The position numbers and the translations under genes were made by a program. Shown in pieces: positions 30,042-40,434 of a stretch of DNA of 64,000 bases. Numbering within the stretch: the stretch's first letter is position 1; every line of letters begins with the position of its first letter. The notes under the pieces are model-generated. The model had not been told where the DNA came from, made no database searches, and saw only the letters and a list, made by a program, of their open reading frames with translations. Origin of the DNA: Shewanella yunxiaonensis (GTDB lineage Bacteria; Pseudomonadota; Gammaproteobacteria; Enterobacterales; Shewanellaceae). Where the stretch lies: the NCBI RefSeq assembly GCF_018223345.1, contig NZ_CP073587.1, positions 2,701,001 to 2,765,000 of the forward strand. Direction: 5' to 3'.

Positions 30042-30728
30042 ATGATGGCTTTTTATGATGAGTTACAGCAACAGACGATTGCCAGCAGGCAGTTTCTTTT
30101 GGACACCCCCATTATCAACCATTGCCTCGCCGGAAACGTGACTAAGGCTGAATATGTGGCCTTCCTGCAACAGGCTTATCACCACGTAAAACACACATCA
30201 CCATTGTTAATGGCAGTCGGCTCACGTCTGCCTGAAAGTAAGGAATGGCTGCGCGAAGCCGTCGCTGAGTATATCGATGAAGAAAAAGGACATCAGGAAT
30301 GGATCCTCAACGATATTGCTGCCTGTGGTTACGACAAAGAAAAAGCGCGAAAGAGCTCACCTAACTTCAGCACAGAGATGATGGTCACTTACGCTTGGGA
30401 CATGGTCAGCCGAGTTAATCCGTTGGGCTTTTTCGGCATGGTCAACGTTTTGGAAGGCACCAGTATCAACATGGCACTGCTGGCAGCCGACAAAATTCAA
30501 GCGACGCTAGCGCTGCCCGATAGTGCCTTCAGTTACCTCAAATCGCACGGCGAGTTAGACAAAAAGCATATGCATTTCTTTAAAGGGTTAATGAACCGCA
30601 TAGACGAACCGCAGGAACAGCAGTTGATCGTGCATGCTGCCAACAACTTTTATCGGCTATATGGCAATGTATTTCGAGAGTTGGATGCCGCACAAGCCAG
30701 CTATATCGAGAAAGATGCCGCGGCTTAA
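30042..30728 (+). CDS. heme-oxygenase-like diiron protein (TenA/iron-containing redox family)
   Basis: A 228-residue all-helical protein of the TenA/heme-oxygenase-like fold. The metal-ligand pattern of heme-oxygenase-like diiron oxidases is visible: E80/E81 and H84 in 'YIDEEKGHQEW', E138 in 'VNVLEGTS', and H169-x3-D173-x2-H176 in 'HGELDKKH'. Such enzymes include UndA, CADD and BesC, which cleave or oxidise fatty acids or amino acids. TenA thiaminases lack this set, so a transcriptional-regulator or thiaminase label would be misleading. It lies 7 bp after the ligase, preceded by AAGAGG. I infer an oxidative step on an acyl substrate; the reaction is unknown. Confidence 0.78.
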   Translation: MMAFYDELQQQTIASRQFLLDTPIINHCLAGNVTKAEYVAFLQQAYHHVKHTSPLLMAVGSRLPESKEWLREAVAEYIDEEKGHQEWILNDIAACGYDKEKARKSSPNFSTEMMVTYAWDMVSRVNPLGFFGMVNVLEGTSINMALLAADKIQATLALPDSAFSYLKSHGELDKKHMHFFKGLMNRIDEPQEQQLIVHAANNFYRLYGNVFRELDAAQASYIEKDAAA

Positions 30729-30741
30729 ACGGGACAACGAT

Positions 30742-31572
30742 ATGACAATGCAACGTAGACGAGTGATCCTAACAGGGGCGAGTGGTGGCATTGGCCGTTC
30801 AATCGCGAAAGCGTTGGCCGCGCAAGGGCATGAGCTGCTGCTCTGCGGCCGCAATAATGGCAAACTGGCCATCTTATTGGATGAATTGGAGGGTAGTGGT
30901 CATCAGTTATTGGTGGCGGACCTGACGACGACTGCCGGTATTACCTCGCTGCAGTCAGCCGCGAATGCCTTCGAAGCTGACACCCTGATTAACGGTATGG
31001 GGGTTAATCAGCTGACACTCCTGGCTGATAGCAGTATTGCTGACGGTGAACGCATCCTCGCCACTAATTTGCTAGCCCCCATCAATGTTTGTCGGGCCTT
31101 GCTCCCGCTGTTTCAGCATAAGCAAGCGACTATCGTCAATATCGGCTCCATCCTCGGCAATATAGGCTATCCAGGCTCTACCCTCTACTGTGCCAGTAAA
31201 GCCGGGTTACAGCGCTTTACCGAATCACTAAGGCGAGAACTCACCGATACTGAGATTGCTGTGCTGTATTTTGCGCCTAGAGCGACAGGGACGGAACTCA
31301 ACAGCCCCGCAATGCGCGAAATGAACCAGCAGCTAGGCAATAAAACGGATAGCCCTAATTGGGTCGCAGAACAACTGTGTCTGGCACTGCGACAGCAAAA
31401 ACAAGGCGATATTTTTCTGGGCTGGCCAGAATCACTGTTCGTGCGGATTAATGCCTTGTTGCCCAGACTGGTGGATAACAGCATCTTAAAACAACTGCCG
31501 GTTATCAAACGTTTCTGTCGCGGCTCTAATCATCCGCAACACGCTGTAGGAGAACACCATGAAGTATCTTAA
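30742..31572 (+). CDS. short-chain dehydrogenase/reductase
   Basis: A 276-residue SDR. The cofactor motif is 'VILTGASGGIGRSIAKAL' (residues 8-25), with Arg in 'LCGRNNGKL' suggesting NADPH. The catalytic Ser136 lies in 'NIGSILGN', and Tyr149/Lys153 lie in 'YCASK'. The C-terminal region ends in a basic stretch ('KQLPVIKRFCRG'), which could be membrane-associated as in some lipid SDRs. The start is the ATG 13 bp after the diiron protein stop; a longer frame upstream overlaps that gene. Its end overlaps the TPR gene by 14 bp. It probably reduces a carbonyl made by the upstream enzymes. Confidence 0.88.
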   Translation: MTMQRRRVILTGASGGIGRSIAKALAAQGHELLLCGRNNGKLAILLDELEGSGHQLLVADLTTTAGITSLQSAANAFEADTLINGMGVNQLTLLADSSIADGERILATNLLAPINVCRALLPLFQHKQATIVNIGSILGNIGYPGSTLYCASKAGLQRFTESLRRELTDTEIAVLYFAPRATGTELNSPAMREMNQQLGNKTDSPNWVAEQLCLALRQQKQGDIFLGWPESLFVRINALLPRLVDNSILKQLPVIKRFCRGSNHPQHAVGEHHEVS

Positions 31573-32203
31573 CTTACTGCTCATAGTTATCAGCTTGGTG
31601 ACTGCTGCGGCCAATGCTGATGACGCCAGTGATAGTGCGTTAATAAAGCTCCAGCAACAGTGGGCGGTTGATAATTACACCCTGAAAGGCGATGCCAAGG
31701 AAAAAGCATTTTATGAACTGCTGCAACAGGCAGATACGGCGGTAAAGACCTATCCCGGTGATAATCGCCTGATTATCTGGCATGGCATCATCAACTCTAC
31801 CTATGCGGGTGTCAGCGGCGGACTCAGCGCGTTGAAGTACGCCAAAATTGCCAAAGCCGACTTTGAACACACCATTGCCAATCAGCCTGAGGCTCTGCAA
31901 GGCTCGGCCTATACCAGTCTCGGCGTGTTGTATTTTAAGGTTCCGGGATGGCCCATTGGATTTGGTGATAACGACAAAGCCGAAAAATTGCTGAAAAAAG
32001 CCCTTAGCATCAACCCAGAGGGTATTGATGCTAACTATTTTTACGGTGAATTTCTGCTAGACGATGACCGCTACGATGAGGCGCAAAAATATCTGCAACA
32101 AGCACTGCAAGCAGCGCCACGCCCCGGGCGAGAACTGGCTGACAGTGGCCGAAAACAGGAAATTGAAGCAGCGCTGGCAAAGTTAAAAAAGCAGCAGAGT
32201 TAA
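31559..32203 (+). CDS. exported TPR-repeat protein
   Basis: A 214-residue protein with a Sec signal peptide ('LLLIVISLVTAAANADDA', cleavage about residue 21). TPR-like helices follow, notably 'AEKLLKKALSINPEGIDANY' and 'YDEAQKYLQQALQAAP' in the C-terminal half. There are no catalytic motifs. It overlaps the end of the SDR gene by 14 bp, so it is translated as part of the same operon, and a terminator follows. A periplasmic scaffold or partner for the pathway's product is possible; the function is unknown. Confidence 0.78.
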   Translation: MKYLNLLLIVISLVTAAANADDASDSALIKLQQQWAVDNYTLKGDAKEKAFYELLQQADTAVKTYPGDNRLIIWHGIINSTYAGVSGGLSALKYAKIAKADFEHTIANQPEALQGSAYTSLGVLYFKVPGWPIGFGDNDKAEKLLKKALSINPEGIDANYFYGEFLLDDDRYDEAQKYLQQALQAAPRPGRELADSGRKQEIEAALAKLKKQQS

Positions 32204-32209
32204 TCACAA

Positions 32210-32235
32210 AAAACGCAGTCCAATGGCTGCGTTTT
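32210..32235. terminator. bidirectional terminator between the TPR gene and ybeL
   Basis: AAAACGCAG and CTGCGTTTT pair around an 8-base loop between convergent genes. U-runs occur on both strands. Confidence 0.7.
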
Positions 32236-32259
32236 GTATAGTGATCAAATTCTCAGAGA

Positions 32260-32760
32260 TTACGGCATCAGCGGCTCGCGGGTAAACTCTGAATGATCGC
32301 ATTCGGGGCAATCCGGAATAGCATCGGTGAATTCGATATTCATCTTGTGACCGCAATTAGTGCAGGTCAGTGTTCCCTGAGTGACAATATCACCACTGTG
32401 GTATACGCCTTTCTGACTGAACTGGCGGGCCAACTCATGCCACTCGACCTGACTGCGGTCGCTGATCTCACCGAGCCAATGCCAAAGGGTGTTTTCCAAC
32501 GTAATGGCTGTAGGGCTGTAACTCAGATCATCTTCTGCCTGAGTGGCGATAAAGCTGGCAACATCCCGTTGCAAAAACTCTTCCACCAGCTGTAATTGGG
32601 CTTCATCAGCATGACGTTTTAATGCAAGGTATTCCTTACCTTTTTTGATAGTACTTAGGAGGCTCTTCACGGTGAGAGAGGTATCCTGCTGATAAATTTC
32701 TTTCACCTTTTGAAGCAAAGCCTGATACAGATCTAGCAATTCCTTACTTTTATCACTCAT
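32260..32760 (-). CDS. ybeL: zinc-ribbon protein of the YbeL/DUF1451 family
   Basis: A 166-residue cytosolic protein. The N-terminal two thirds are charged helices with coiled-coil character ('LLDLYQALLQKVKEIYQQ'). The C-terminus holds a zinc ribbon with two Cys pairs in 'TCTNCGHKM' and 'CPECDHSEF'. It is divergent from leuS, exactly as ybeL is next to leuS in E. coli. The molecular role of the family is not established. Confidence 0.88.
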   Translation of the reverse strand: MSDKSKELLDLYQALLQKVKEIYQQDTSLTVKSLLSTIKKGKEYLALKRHADEAQLQLVEEFLQRDVASFIATQAEDDLSYSPTAITLENTLWHWLGEISDRSQVEWHELARQFSQKGVYHSGDIVTQGTLTCTNCGHKMNIEFTDAIPDCPECDHSEFTREPLMP

Positions 32761-32883
32761 GGCGCTACTCCTTTAAGACGAGTCTTGGTGAATGACTCAC
32801 TTCTGGTTTATTCTATGCAGATTTAAAATGCGTCGCAAAGCGCGTATATCTCAAATTTATGGGCGGCAATGCCGAAAAACCTG

Positions 32884-35463
32884 ATGCAAGAGCAATACAA
32901 TCCCTCAGAAATTGAGGCCCGGGTTCAACAGCACTGGGCTGACAACAAAACTTTTGAAGTCACCGAAGATAACAATAAAGAGAAGTTTTACTGTCTCTCC
33001 ATGTTCCCCTATCCTTCTGGTCGCCTCCACATGGGCCACGTTCGCAACTACACCATAGGTGATGTTGTCTCTCGTTTCCAGCGACTGCAGGGTAAAAACG
33101 TGTTGCAGCCTATTGGTTGGGACGCTTTCGGACTGCCGGCAGAAAACGCCGCCATCAAGAACAAGTCTGCACCAGCACCTTGGACTTACGCCAATATTGA
33201 TTACATGAAAAACCAGCTGAAAATGCTGGGGTTCGGTTACGACTGGAGTCGTGAAATCGCTACTTGTACCCCAGAATATTACCGCTGGGAACAATGGTTC
33301 TTCACCAAACTGTATGACAAAGGTCTGGTTTACAAAAAAACCTCCTCAGTGAACTGGTGTCCAAACGACCAGACCGTGCTGGCGAACGAACAGGTGGTTG
33401 ATGGTTGCTGCTGGCGCTGTGATACCCGTGTAGAGCAGAAAGAAATCCCACAATGGTTCATCAAAATCACCGCTTATGCGGAAGAACTGTTGAATGAAAT
33501 CGATAACCTGGAAGGCTGGCCAGAGCAGGTTAAAGCGATGCAGCGTAACTGGATAGGTCGCTCCGAAGGCGTTGAGATGACCTTCCAGGTGGCTGACAGT
33601 GACGACACTTTTGACATCTACACCACTCGTCCCGATACCGTCATGGGCGTGACCTATGTGGCGATTGCCGCTGCACACCCATTAGCGATAAAAGCCGCCG
33701 CGAACAATCCTGCGCTGGCTGCATTTATTGACGACTGTAAGCAAAGCAAAGCGTCAGAAGCCGATTTAGCAACCATGGAAAAGAAAGGCGTAGCCACCGG
33801 GCTGTACGCTATTCATCCGCTGACCGGCGATAAGGTGCCGGTATGGGCAGCTAACTTCGTCCTGATGAATTACGGCACTGGCGCGGTGATGTCCGTCCCC
33901 GGCCATGACCAACGTGATTATGAGTTCGCCACTAAATACGGTCTGCCGATCAAAGGGGTGATCAAATCTGCGGAAGGCGAACCTGATCTGAGCCAAGAAG
34001 CGTTTACCGATAAAGGTATCCTGTTCAATTCTGGTGAATTTGACGGCTTAGCATTTGACGCAGCCTTTAATGCCATTGCCGAGAAGCTGATCAGCCAAGG
34101 TAAAGGTAAACGTCAGGTGAACTTCCGTCTGCGCGACTGGGGCGTCAGTCGTCAACGCTACTGGGGCGCACCAATCCCGATGGTCACCATGCCAGATGGC
34201 AGCGTGATCCCGACACCAGAAGATCAGTTGCCGGTCATTTTGCCAGAAGACGTGGTCATGGACGGGGTGCAGAGTCCGATTAAAGCCGACAAAGAATGGG
34301 CCAAGACCACTGTAAACGGCCAGGCTGCGCTGCGGGAAACCGATACCTTTGACACCTTTATGGAGTCCAGCTGGTATTACGCTCGTTATTGCTCACCGAA
34401 AGCCAATCAGATGCTGGACACTGATAAAGCCAACTATTGGTTACCGGTAGATCAGTACATCGGGGGTATTGAACACGCCTGTATGCATCTGTTGTATTTC
34501 CGTTTCTTCCACAAATTGCTGCGCGATGCCGGCTTGGTCAACAGCAATGAACCCGCCAAACGTCTGCTGACACAAGGCATGGTACTGGCAGATGCCTTCT
34601 ACTACACCGATGAAAAAGGCGCACGTATCTGGGTTTCTCCGCTGGATGCAGAAGTGCTGGAACGTGATGATAAAGGTCGCATCAGCAAAGCCGTAGACAA
34701 AGAGGGTCATGAACTGGTGTATACCGGCATGAGCAAAATGTCTAAGTCAAAGAACAACGGTATCGACCCGCAGTTGATGGTGGAAAAATACGGTGCTGAC
34801 ACCGTGCGTTTGTTTATGATGTTTGCCGCCCCCCCAGAATTAACACTGGAATGGCAGGAGTCTGGTGTAGAAGGCGCACATCGCTTCATCAAACGTCTGT
34901 GGAAATTGGCCTCTGATCATGTCAATGCTGGTCCAACTGAAGCGCTCGATGTCAGCAGCCTGAATGCCGATCAGAAAGCACTGCGGCGCGAGCTGCATAA
35001 GACCATTGCTAAAGTGACAGACGATATTGGTCGTCGGCAAATGTTCAACACCGCCGTTGCAGCCGTGATGGAACTGATGAACAATTTACAAAAAGCACCG
35101 CAGGAAACAGCCCAGGACCGGGCGTTGCTGGCTGAAGCACTGTCTGCGTTGGTTCGTCTGTTATATCCCATCACGCCACACCTGAGCTTTAGTCTATGGC
35201 AGGCGTTGGGCAATACCAGTGACATTGAAACCAGCCGCTGGCCACAAGTAGACGAAGCGGCGCTGGTAGAAGACAGCAAATTAGTGGTAGTGCAAGTTAA
35301 CGGTAAATTGCGAGCCAAAATAACCGTTGCAGCCGATGCCGAACAACAACAGGTGCAAGACCTAGCATTAGCAGATGAACAGGTGCAGAAACACACCGAA
35401 GGCAAGACAGTGCGTAAGGTGATTTATGTGCCAGGGAAACTGCTGAACATTGTGGCTAACTAA
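32884..35463 (+). CDS. leuS: leucyl-tRNA synthetase
   Basis: A 859-residue class I aminoacyl-tRNA synthetase charging tRNA-Leu, which includes the tRNA-Leu(TAG) encoded at 18169. The HIGH-like signature is in '[18 protein letters not shown]' and the KMSKS signature in '[15 protein letters not shown]'. The CP1 editing domain contains '[17 protein letters not shown]', and '[15 protein letters not shown]' is the zinc-like insertion region. I start at '[14 protein letters not shown]', the family's usual N-terminus; an ATG five codons earlier is also open. It leads the leuS-lptE-holA-nadD run. Confidence 0.98.
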   Translation: MQEQYNPSEIEARVQQHWADNKTFEVTEDNNKEKFYCLSMFPYPSGRLHMGHVRNYTIGDVVSRFQRLQGKNVLQPIGWDAFGLPAENAAIKNKSAPAPWTYANIDYMKNQLKMLGFGYDWSREIATCTPEYYRWEQWFFTKLYDKGLVYKKTSSVNWCPNDQTVLANEQVVDGCCWRCDTRVEQKEIPQWFIKITAYAEELLNEIDNLEGWPEQVKAMQRNWIGRSEGVEMTFQVADSDDTFDIYTTRPDTVMGVTYVAIAAAHPLAIKAAANNPALAAFIDDCKQSKASEADLATMEKKGVATGLYAIHPLTGDKVPVWAANFVLMNYGTGAVMSVPGHDQRDYEFATKYGLPIKGVIKSAEGEPDLSQEAFTDKGILFNSGEFDGLAFDAAFNAIAEKLISQGKGKRQVNFRLRDWGVSRQRYWGAPIPMVTMPDGSVIPTPEDQLPVILPEDVVMDGVQSPIKADKEWAKTTVNGQAALRETDTFDTFMESSWYYARYCSPKANQMLDTDKANYWLPVDQYIGGIEHACMHLLYFRFFHKLLRDAGLVNSNEPAKRLLTQGMVLADAFYYTDEKGARIWVSPLDAEVLERDDKGRISKAVDKEGHELVYTGMSKMSKSKNNGIDPQLMVEKYGADTVRLFMMFAAPPELTLEWQESGVEGAHRFIKRLWKLASDHVNAGPTEALDVSSLNADQKALRRELHKTIAKVTDDIGRRQMFNTAVAAVMELMNNLQKAPQETAQDRALLAEALSALVRLLYPITPHLSFSLWQALGNTSDIETSRWPQVDEAALVEDSKLVVVQVNGKLRAKITVAADAEQQQVQDLALADEQVQKHTEGKTVRKVIYVPGKLLNIVAN

Positions 35464-35477
35464 CTGACAGGACACTC

Positions 35478-35987
35478 ATGCTGACACCTATAAAGCGTTT
35501 CCGGCATTTGATGTTCACTGCGCTGGCACTGGTCATGATGACCTGTGCCGGATGCGGTTTTCATCTGCAAGGCAGTTATTCGATCCCACCACAGCTGAAA
35601 ACACTCAGTCTGACCACACCCGATCAGTACAGTGAGCTGAGCCGTTTGGTACAGGATCGACTGCGTCTGCACAATATTAGCGTTAAGCCCGCCAGCGATA
35701 CGCTGCCACGCTTGACCCTGATGAAAGATTCACTGGAGCGCTCTACCCTGTCTATCTACCCTACAGGTAATGTGGCGGAATATGAGTTGATCTATCGGGT
35801 GTACTTTAGTGTCGCCATGCCCGGCAAAGAAGCGCAGAGCTTTACGGCAGAAGTCCGCCGCGACTATCAGGATGATCCCCGTACCGCGCTGGCAAAAAGC
35901 CGGGAAATGGATCTGCTGGTGAAAGAGATGCGCAGCCAAGCGGCGGATTACATTATTCAGACACTGGCCGCCACTGAGGTGAAGTGA
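35478..35987 (+). CDS. lptE: LPS-assembly lipoprotein LptE
   Basis: A 169-residue outer-membrane lipoprotein that plugs and assembles the LptD barrel for LPS insertion. The signal peptide ends in a lipobox just before 'CGFHLQGSYSIPPQLKTLSL', typical of LptE. The mature part carries 'RSTLSIYPTGNVAEYELIYR' and 'QAADYIIQTL'. It lies 14 bp after leuS and overlaps holA by one base (TGATG). It acts with LptF/LptG encoded at 50647-52814. Confidence 0.93.
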   Translation: MLTPIKRFRHLMFTALALVMMTCAGCGFHLQGSYSIPPQLKTLSLTTPDQYSELSRLVQDRLRLHNISVKPASDTLPRLTLMKDSLERSTLSIYPTGNVAEYELIYRVYFSVAMPGKEAQSFTAEVRRDYQDDPRTALAKSREMDLLVKEMRSQAADYIIQTLAATEVK

Positions 35988-37018
35988 TGCGGGTGTATCC
36001 AGATCAGCTGGCACGACAGCTCACGACATTAAGACCGTGTTATCTGTTGTTCGGTGATGATCCCTGGCTGCTGGATACCACCAGATCACAACTGCTGGCA
36101 GCGGCGCGCCAACAAGGGTTTGAAGAACGGGTACAACTGGAACAGGACACGAGTTTCAATTGGCAGGATCTTTACAACGAATGGCATGCCATGAGCTTGT
36201 TCGCCAGCCGACGCATTATTGAACTGCAATTACCCCAAGCTAAGCCCGGTAGTGATGGCAGTGCCATGTTGTTAGCGTTGCTGCAACAGCCTAATCCAGA
36301 TACGGTGTTACTGCTTACCGGACCTAAACTGGCGAAAGAGCAGCAAAATAGTAAATGGTTTAAGCAGTTGGACAGCAAGGGAATCTTTGTTCCCTGCACG
36401 ACACCTGAAGGTGCTCAATTTCAGCGTTGGTTGGATGACAGGATCCAGTATTACCAATTGCACCTGCAGGTTGACGCACGCACCATGCTGGCCAGTCTGT
36501 ATGAAGGTAATCTGCTGGCCGCAGACCAAGCGCTGCAGCTATTACAACTACTTGCCGGTGGTCGTGCGGTAGATGCCAATGAATTAGCGCATTATTTTGA
36601 AGATCAGTCGCGCTTCAATGTGTTTCAGCTGACAGATGCGCTGCTGGCAAATCAGCAAGACAAAGCCCAGCACATGCTGGTGCAGCTAAAAGCCGAAGAT
36701 ACTGCGCTACCCATCGTGCATTGGGCATTGCAAAAGGAACTGACACAGTTATGGCAGCTGCAATCCGCCCTGAGTGTCGGTCATGATCTCAACCAGTTGT
36801 TTAGCCAATATCGGATTTGGGACAAGCGAAAACCGTTATACCAACAGGCATTAAAAAGATTACCCCTAGATGCCATTGAAACCATGCTGGGTATCAGCTC
36901 CAAACTGGAACTGGCACTGAAGCAACTGGGGCGAGAAGATTGGGTGGGCGTGAGCCATCTGTGTCTGATGTTTGATGCCGAGGCTCATAAACAGTTACAG
37001 CAATTCGAGTTAAGCTGA
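35987..37018 (+). CDS. holA: DNA polymerase III subunit delta
   Basis: A 343-residue clamp-loader subunit that opens the beta sliding clamp. The N-terminus 'MRVYPDQLARQLTTLRPCYL' followed by 'LFGDDPWLLDTTRSQLLAAA' is characteristic, and the C-terminal helical collar domain is present ('QSRFNVFQLTDALLANQQ'). The ATG overlaps the lptE stop; a GTG one codon earlier is open too. The stop overlaps the nadD start by one base. Both overlaps indicate tight translational coupling. Confidence 0.94.
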   Translation: MRVYPDQLARQLTTLRPCYLLFGDDPWLLDTTRSQLLAAARQQGFEERVQLEQDTSFNWQDLYNEWHAMSLFASRRIIELQLPQAKPGSDGSAMLLALLQQPNPDTVLLLTGPKLAKEQQNSKWFKQLDSKGIFVPCTTPEGAQFQRWLDDRIQYYQLHLQVDARTMLASLYEGNLLAADQALQLLQLLAGGRAVDANELAHYFEDQSRFNVFQLTDALLANQQDKAQHMLVQLKAEDTALPIVHWALQKELTQLWQLQSALSVGHDLNQLFSQYRIWDKRKPLYQQALKRLPLDAIETMLGISSKLELALKQLGREDWVGVSHLCLMFDAEAHKQLQQFELS

Positions 37019-37674
37019 TGCGAATAGGGATTTTAGGCGGTACATTCGATCCTGTGCACTACGGACATCTGCGTCCAGCAGCTGAAGTCTTGCAGCAGTT
37101 GCAGCTCGACCAACTGTGGTTGATGCCCAACAATATTCCCCCACATAAACAACAAGCCAGCGCTAGTGCAGACCAGCGGCTGAAAATGTTACAGCTGGCC
37201 GCAGCTCACTTTCCCCAATTTGCCATCAACGCCGTCGAATTGGAACGTGCGACCCTGTCTTACAGCGTCACCACATTGCAACACCTCAGGCAAAAACATC
37301 CACTCGATAGCTTCTACTTTATTATGGGGACAGACTCACTGGTCACCCTTACGACTTGGCAGAACTGGCAGGAACTGTTCACGCTGTGCCATCTGGTTGT
37401 CTGCTATCGGGCAGGATGGCAATTACAGCCAGATAATCCGGTGTATCAGGAATGGCATCAGCGCCGTCAGACACCGGCACAGCATCTTGCGGCATGGAAA
37501 CATGGCGAAAATGCTGCTGTCGGTAACATCATTATGGTTGATGTTACCCCACAGCCCTTCTCCTCCAGCGCTTTACGTAAGGCAATTGCCATCGATCAGT
37601 TGCAGTCTTGCCGTGAGGCACTGCCAACGGAAGTACTGGATTACATCGTGTCACAACAGCTTTACCGCGAGTAA
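37018..37674 (+). CDS. nadD: nicotinate-nucleotide adenylyltransferase
   Basis: A 218-residue enzyme that joins nicotinate mononucleotide and ATP to deamido-NAD. The nucleotidyltransferase motif 'GILGGTFDPVHYGHLRPAAE' near the N-terminus includes the H-x-G-H pair. 'PNNIPPHKQQ' and the C-terminal 'TPQPFSSSALRKAI' (the ISSTxIR-like motif) complete the active site. The start overlaps the holA stop by one base. Confidence 0.96.
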   Translation: MRIGILGGTFDPVHYGHLRPAAEVLQQLQLDQLWLMPNNIPPHKQQASASADQRLKMLQLAAAHFPQFAINAVELERATLSYSVTTLQHLRQKHPLDSFYFIMGTDSLVTLTTWQNWQELFTLCHLVVCYRAGWQLQPDNPVYQEWHQRRQTPAQHLAAWKHGENAAVGNIIMVDVTPQPFSSSALRKAIAIDQLQSCREALPTEVLDYIVSQQLYRE

Positions 37675-37748
37675 GGCTGATTCTGTGCGTCGTTTAGGTA
37701 TATACTACGGCGCTTGAATCTCTATAACCCCGAAAGAGGAACATCAGC

Positions 37749-38072
37749 TTGCAGAGTGCGGAGTTGAAACAATTCGTTGTTGATAAGGTCGAAGACATCA
37801 AAGCTAAAGATATCGTGGTGCTTGATGTGCAACAGAAATCCAATATCACCGATTACATGGTGATTTGTACCGGAACCTCCAATACCCACATCAGCGCCAT
37901 TGCGCAGCATGTGGTGAGTGAAGCCAAACAAGCGGGTATTCCCCCTTTAGGCGTTGAGGGACGCGACGGCAGTGAATGGGTGCTGGTCGATCTCGGTGAT
38001 GTGATTTTGCATGTCATGCTGGAACAAGCACGAGATCATTATCAGTTGGAAAAACTCTGGGCTGAAGTTTAA
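37749..38072 (+). CDS. rsfS: ribosome silencing factor RsfS
   Basis: A 107-residue protein that binds uL14 and blocks subunit joining during starvation. The family pattern '[20 protein letters not shown]', '[14 protein letters not shown]' and '[20 protein letters not shown]' covers the whole length. The only plausible start is TTG at 37749, with AAAGAGG upstream; the next in-frame Met lies inside the conserved domain. It is followed five bases later by rlmH, as in E. coli ybeB-ybeA. Confidence 0.95.
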   Translation: MQSAELKQFVVDKVEDIKAKDIVVLDVQQKSNITDYMVICTGTSNTHISAIAQHVVSEAKQAGIPPLGVEGRDGSEWVLVDLGDVILHVMLEQARDHYQLEKLWAEV

Positions 38073-38077
38073 CGCCG

Positions 38078-38548
38078 ATGAAGCTACAACTCATCGCTGT
38101 CGGCACCAAAATGCCGGATTGGGTCAGTAAAGGTTTCATGGAATATCAACGTCGGTTTCCTCGAGACATGGCGTTGGAGTTGCTTGAAATTCCTGCCGGT
38201 AAACGCGGTAAGAATGCCGATATTGCGCGCATTTTGCACAGAGAAGGCGAAGCCATGCTGGCGGCGGTTGCCAAGGGTAACCATATCGTTACCCTGGATC
38301 TGCCTGGCAAAAACTGGACGACTCCAGAACTGGCTGAAAATTTAGCGAAATGGCAGCTAGATGGCCGAGATGTAAGTTTATTAGTCGGTGGACCGGAAGG
38401 CCTGGCACCCGCCTGCAAACAAGCAGCGGCACAGAGTTGGTGTCTATCCGCACTTACCCTGCCCCATCCATTAGTCCGGGTCGTGGTTGCCGAGAGCCTA
38501 TACCGCGCCTGGAGCATTAATAATAATCATCCCTATCATCGGGAATAA
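38078..38548 (+). CDS. rlmH: 23S rRNA pseudouridine-1915 N3-methyltransferase
   Basis: A 156-residue SPOUT-fold methyltransferase acting on 23S rRNA position 1915 within the assembled 70S ribosome. '[20 protein letters not shown]' opens it, '[17 protein letters not shown]' is the SAM-binding knot, and '[20 protein letters not shown]' ends the domain. It is full length. It lies between rsfS and mrdA in the conserved order. Confidence 0.96.
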   Translation: MKLQLIAVGTKMPDWVSKGFMEYQRRFPRDMALELLEIPAGKRGKNADIARILHREGEAMLAAVAKGNHIVTLDLPGKNWTTPELAENLAKWQLDGRDVSLLVGGPEGLAPACKQAAAQSWCLSALTLPHPLVRVVVAESLYRAWSINNNHPYHRE

Positions 38549-38568
38549 CCGCGGACGGAGATCACTGA

Positions 38569-40434
38569 GTGCAGCAACGAAAGCGAATTACCATGCACGA
38601 CCATGCCGCAGAGGCTGCGCTATTCCGGCGCCGTGCAACGTTCACTTTCATCTGTGTCGCCATACTGCTGCTGGTACTGGTGGGAAATCTTTATCATTTG
38701 CAGGTCACCTCATACAAAGATTACGCGACCCGCTCTAATGATAACCGCATCCGTGTGGTGCCACTGCCCCCTAGTCGTGGCCTGATTTACGATCGCAACG
38801 GCAAACTACTGGCGGAAAATCAACCGTTTTACTCACTGGAAGTGATTCCAGAAAAAGTAAAAGACATGAACGCCATGCTCGATCAGTTGGCAACTGTCGT
38901 CCCTATTTCCGATGATGAACGTCAAAGTTTCACTGAAGCGCTGAAATTCCATCGGCGTTTTAAGCCATTAACCCTTAAAAATCACCTGTCTGAAACCGAG
39001 CTAGCCGCCTTCAGCGTTAACCAATATCGCTTTGAAGGCGTGTCGGTTGAAGCCGGGCTTAACCGTTACTATCCTTATGGCGAATTGTTAACGCATGTCT
39101 TGGGTTATGTCGGTCGCATTAATAACCGCGATCAAAAAGCGCTGGAATTATCTGGCGATTGGCCAGACTACGCGGCAACCAATGATATCGGTAAGCAAGG
39201 CGTCGAAAAGTTCTATGAAAGCCTGCTGCACGGCAAGCCTGGTCATCTCGAAGAAGAGGTGAATAACCTGGGACGCCATATTCGCACCTTAAAGGTTGAA
39301 CCACCGGAACCCGGGCAAGATATTTACCTGACGATTGATCTGGCATTACAACAGAAAGCAATGGAACTGTTGGATGGACGTCGTGGTTCTATCGTTGCTA
39401 TCGATCCGCGTGATGGCGGTATTCTGGCGATGGTTTCCAGCCCCAGTTATGACCCAAATCAGTTTGTCCATGGCATTAGTGCCAAGGCTTATAGCGAGCT
39501 GTTGAATTCAGAATCACGGCCACTGATCAACCGCGCCACCCAAGGGCAATATGCGCCGGCATCAACAGTCAAACCATTCCTGGCCTTGATGGGCCTCGAA
39601 GATGGCATTATCAATGAAAAAACTCGCGTCTGGGACCCGGGATACTGGCAGATCCCTGGGGTAGAACGTAAGTATCGTGACTGGAAACGCTGGGGCCACG
39701 GCTGGGTTGATGTGTATGGGGCCATCGTTAATTCCTGTGACACCTACTTTTATGATTTAGCCTACAAAAGCGGCGTAGATCGGATTTCCAACTTTATGGA
39801 ACAGTTCGGCTTTGGGGAAAACACGGGCGTGGATATCTATGAAGAATCGCCCGGTAACATGCCTTCAAGAGACTGGAAACGTCTACGTTATAACCAACCG
39901 TGGTATATCGGCGATACGATTTCTGTCGGTATTGGCCAGGGGTACTGGACTACAACCCCATTACAGTTGGCCGCCGCGGTTACCATCCTGGCAGAAAAGG
40001 GGCGGCGTATTCCACCGCACCTGCTGAAATCCATCAAAGACAGCACCTCAATGATTGACTCGCCAGTGCAGGAGAAACCACCAGTCACGCTGAAAAATCC
40101 ACGGCATTGGGATGTGATTGCAGAGGCGATGCGGCAAACCGCCCTAAAGGGTCGTTTTAGTGATGCTAGTTACACGGCCGCAATGAAAACCGGTACTGGG
40201 CAGGTGTTCAGTATCGCGGAGGACGAACGTTATAATGCCAAAACCATTGATGCACATCTGCGCGATAACGCCTTGACGATTGCCTACGCACCGTTTGAAC
40301 ATCCCAAAATCGTACTGGCAGTGATTCTGGAAAACGCCGGTTGGGGTGGCCAAAATGCCGGGCCAGTGGCGCGTGCCATGATGGATGAATATCTGTTGCG
40401 GGATAAATGGGAGCTACCACATGCACAGCCATAG
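38569..40434 (+). CDS. mrdA: penicillin-binding protein 2 (elongasome transpeptidase)
   Basis: A 621-residue class B PBP that cross-links peptidoglycan during cell elongation. One membrane helix (about residues 25-47, '[20 protein letters not shown]') precedes the pedestal domain, which starts '[20 protein letters not shown]'. The transpeptidase motifs are STVK (in '[12 protein letters not shown]'), SCD (in 'VNSCDTYF') and KTGTGQ (in '[11 protein letters not shown]'). The annotated start is GTG at 38569; an ATG eight codons later is possible. It overlaps mrdB by 14 bp, its SEDS partner. Confidence 0.97.
   Translation: MQQRKRITMHDHAAEAALFRRRATFTFICVAILLLVLVGNLYHLQVTSYKDYATRSNDNRIRVVPLPPSRGLIYDRNGKLLAENQPFYSLEVIPEKVKDMNAMLDQLATVVPISDDERQSFTEALKFHRRFKPLTLKNHLSETELAAFSVNQYRFEGVSVEAGLNRYYPYGELLTHVLGYVGRINNRDQKALELSGDWPDYAATNDIGKQGVEKFYESLLHGKPGHLEEEVNNLGRHIRTLKVEPPEPGQDIYLTIDLALQQKAMELLDGRRGSIVAIDPRDGGILAMVSSPSYDPNQFVHGISAKAYSELLNSESRPLINRATQGQYAPASTVKPFLALMGLEDGIINEKTRVWDPGYWQIPGVERKYRDWKRWGHGWVDVYGAIVNSCDTYFYDLAYKSGVDRISNFMEQFGFGENTGVDIYEESPGNMPSRDWKRLRYNQPWYIGDTISVGIGQGYWTTTPLQLAAAVTILAEKGRRIPPHLLKSIKDSTSMIDSPVQEKPPVTLKNPRHWDVIAEAMRQTALKGRFSDASYTAAMKTGTGQVFSIAEDERYNAKTIDAHLRDNALTIAYAPFEHPKIVLAVILENAGWGGQNAGPVARAMMDEYLLRDKWELPHAQP

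Noticed and set aside
30042..30728. Label as thiaminase II or TenA transcriptional regulator
   Set aside because: The diiron ligand set fits heme-oxygenase-like oxidases, and the operon has no thiamine genes.
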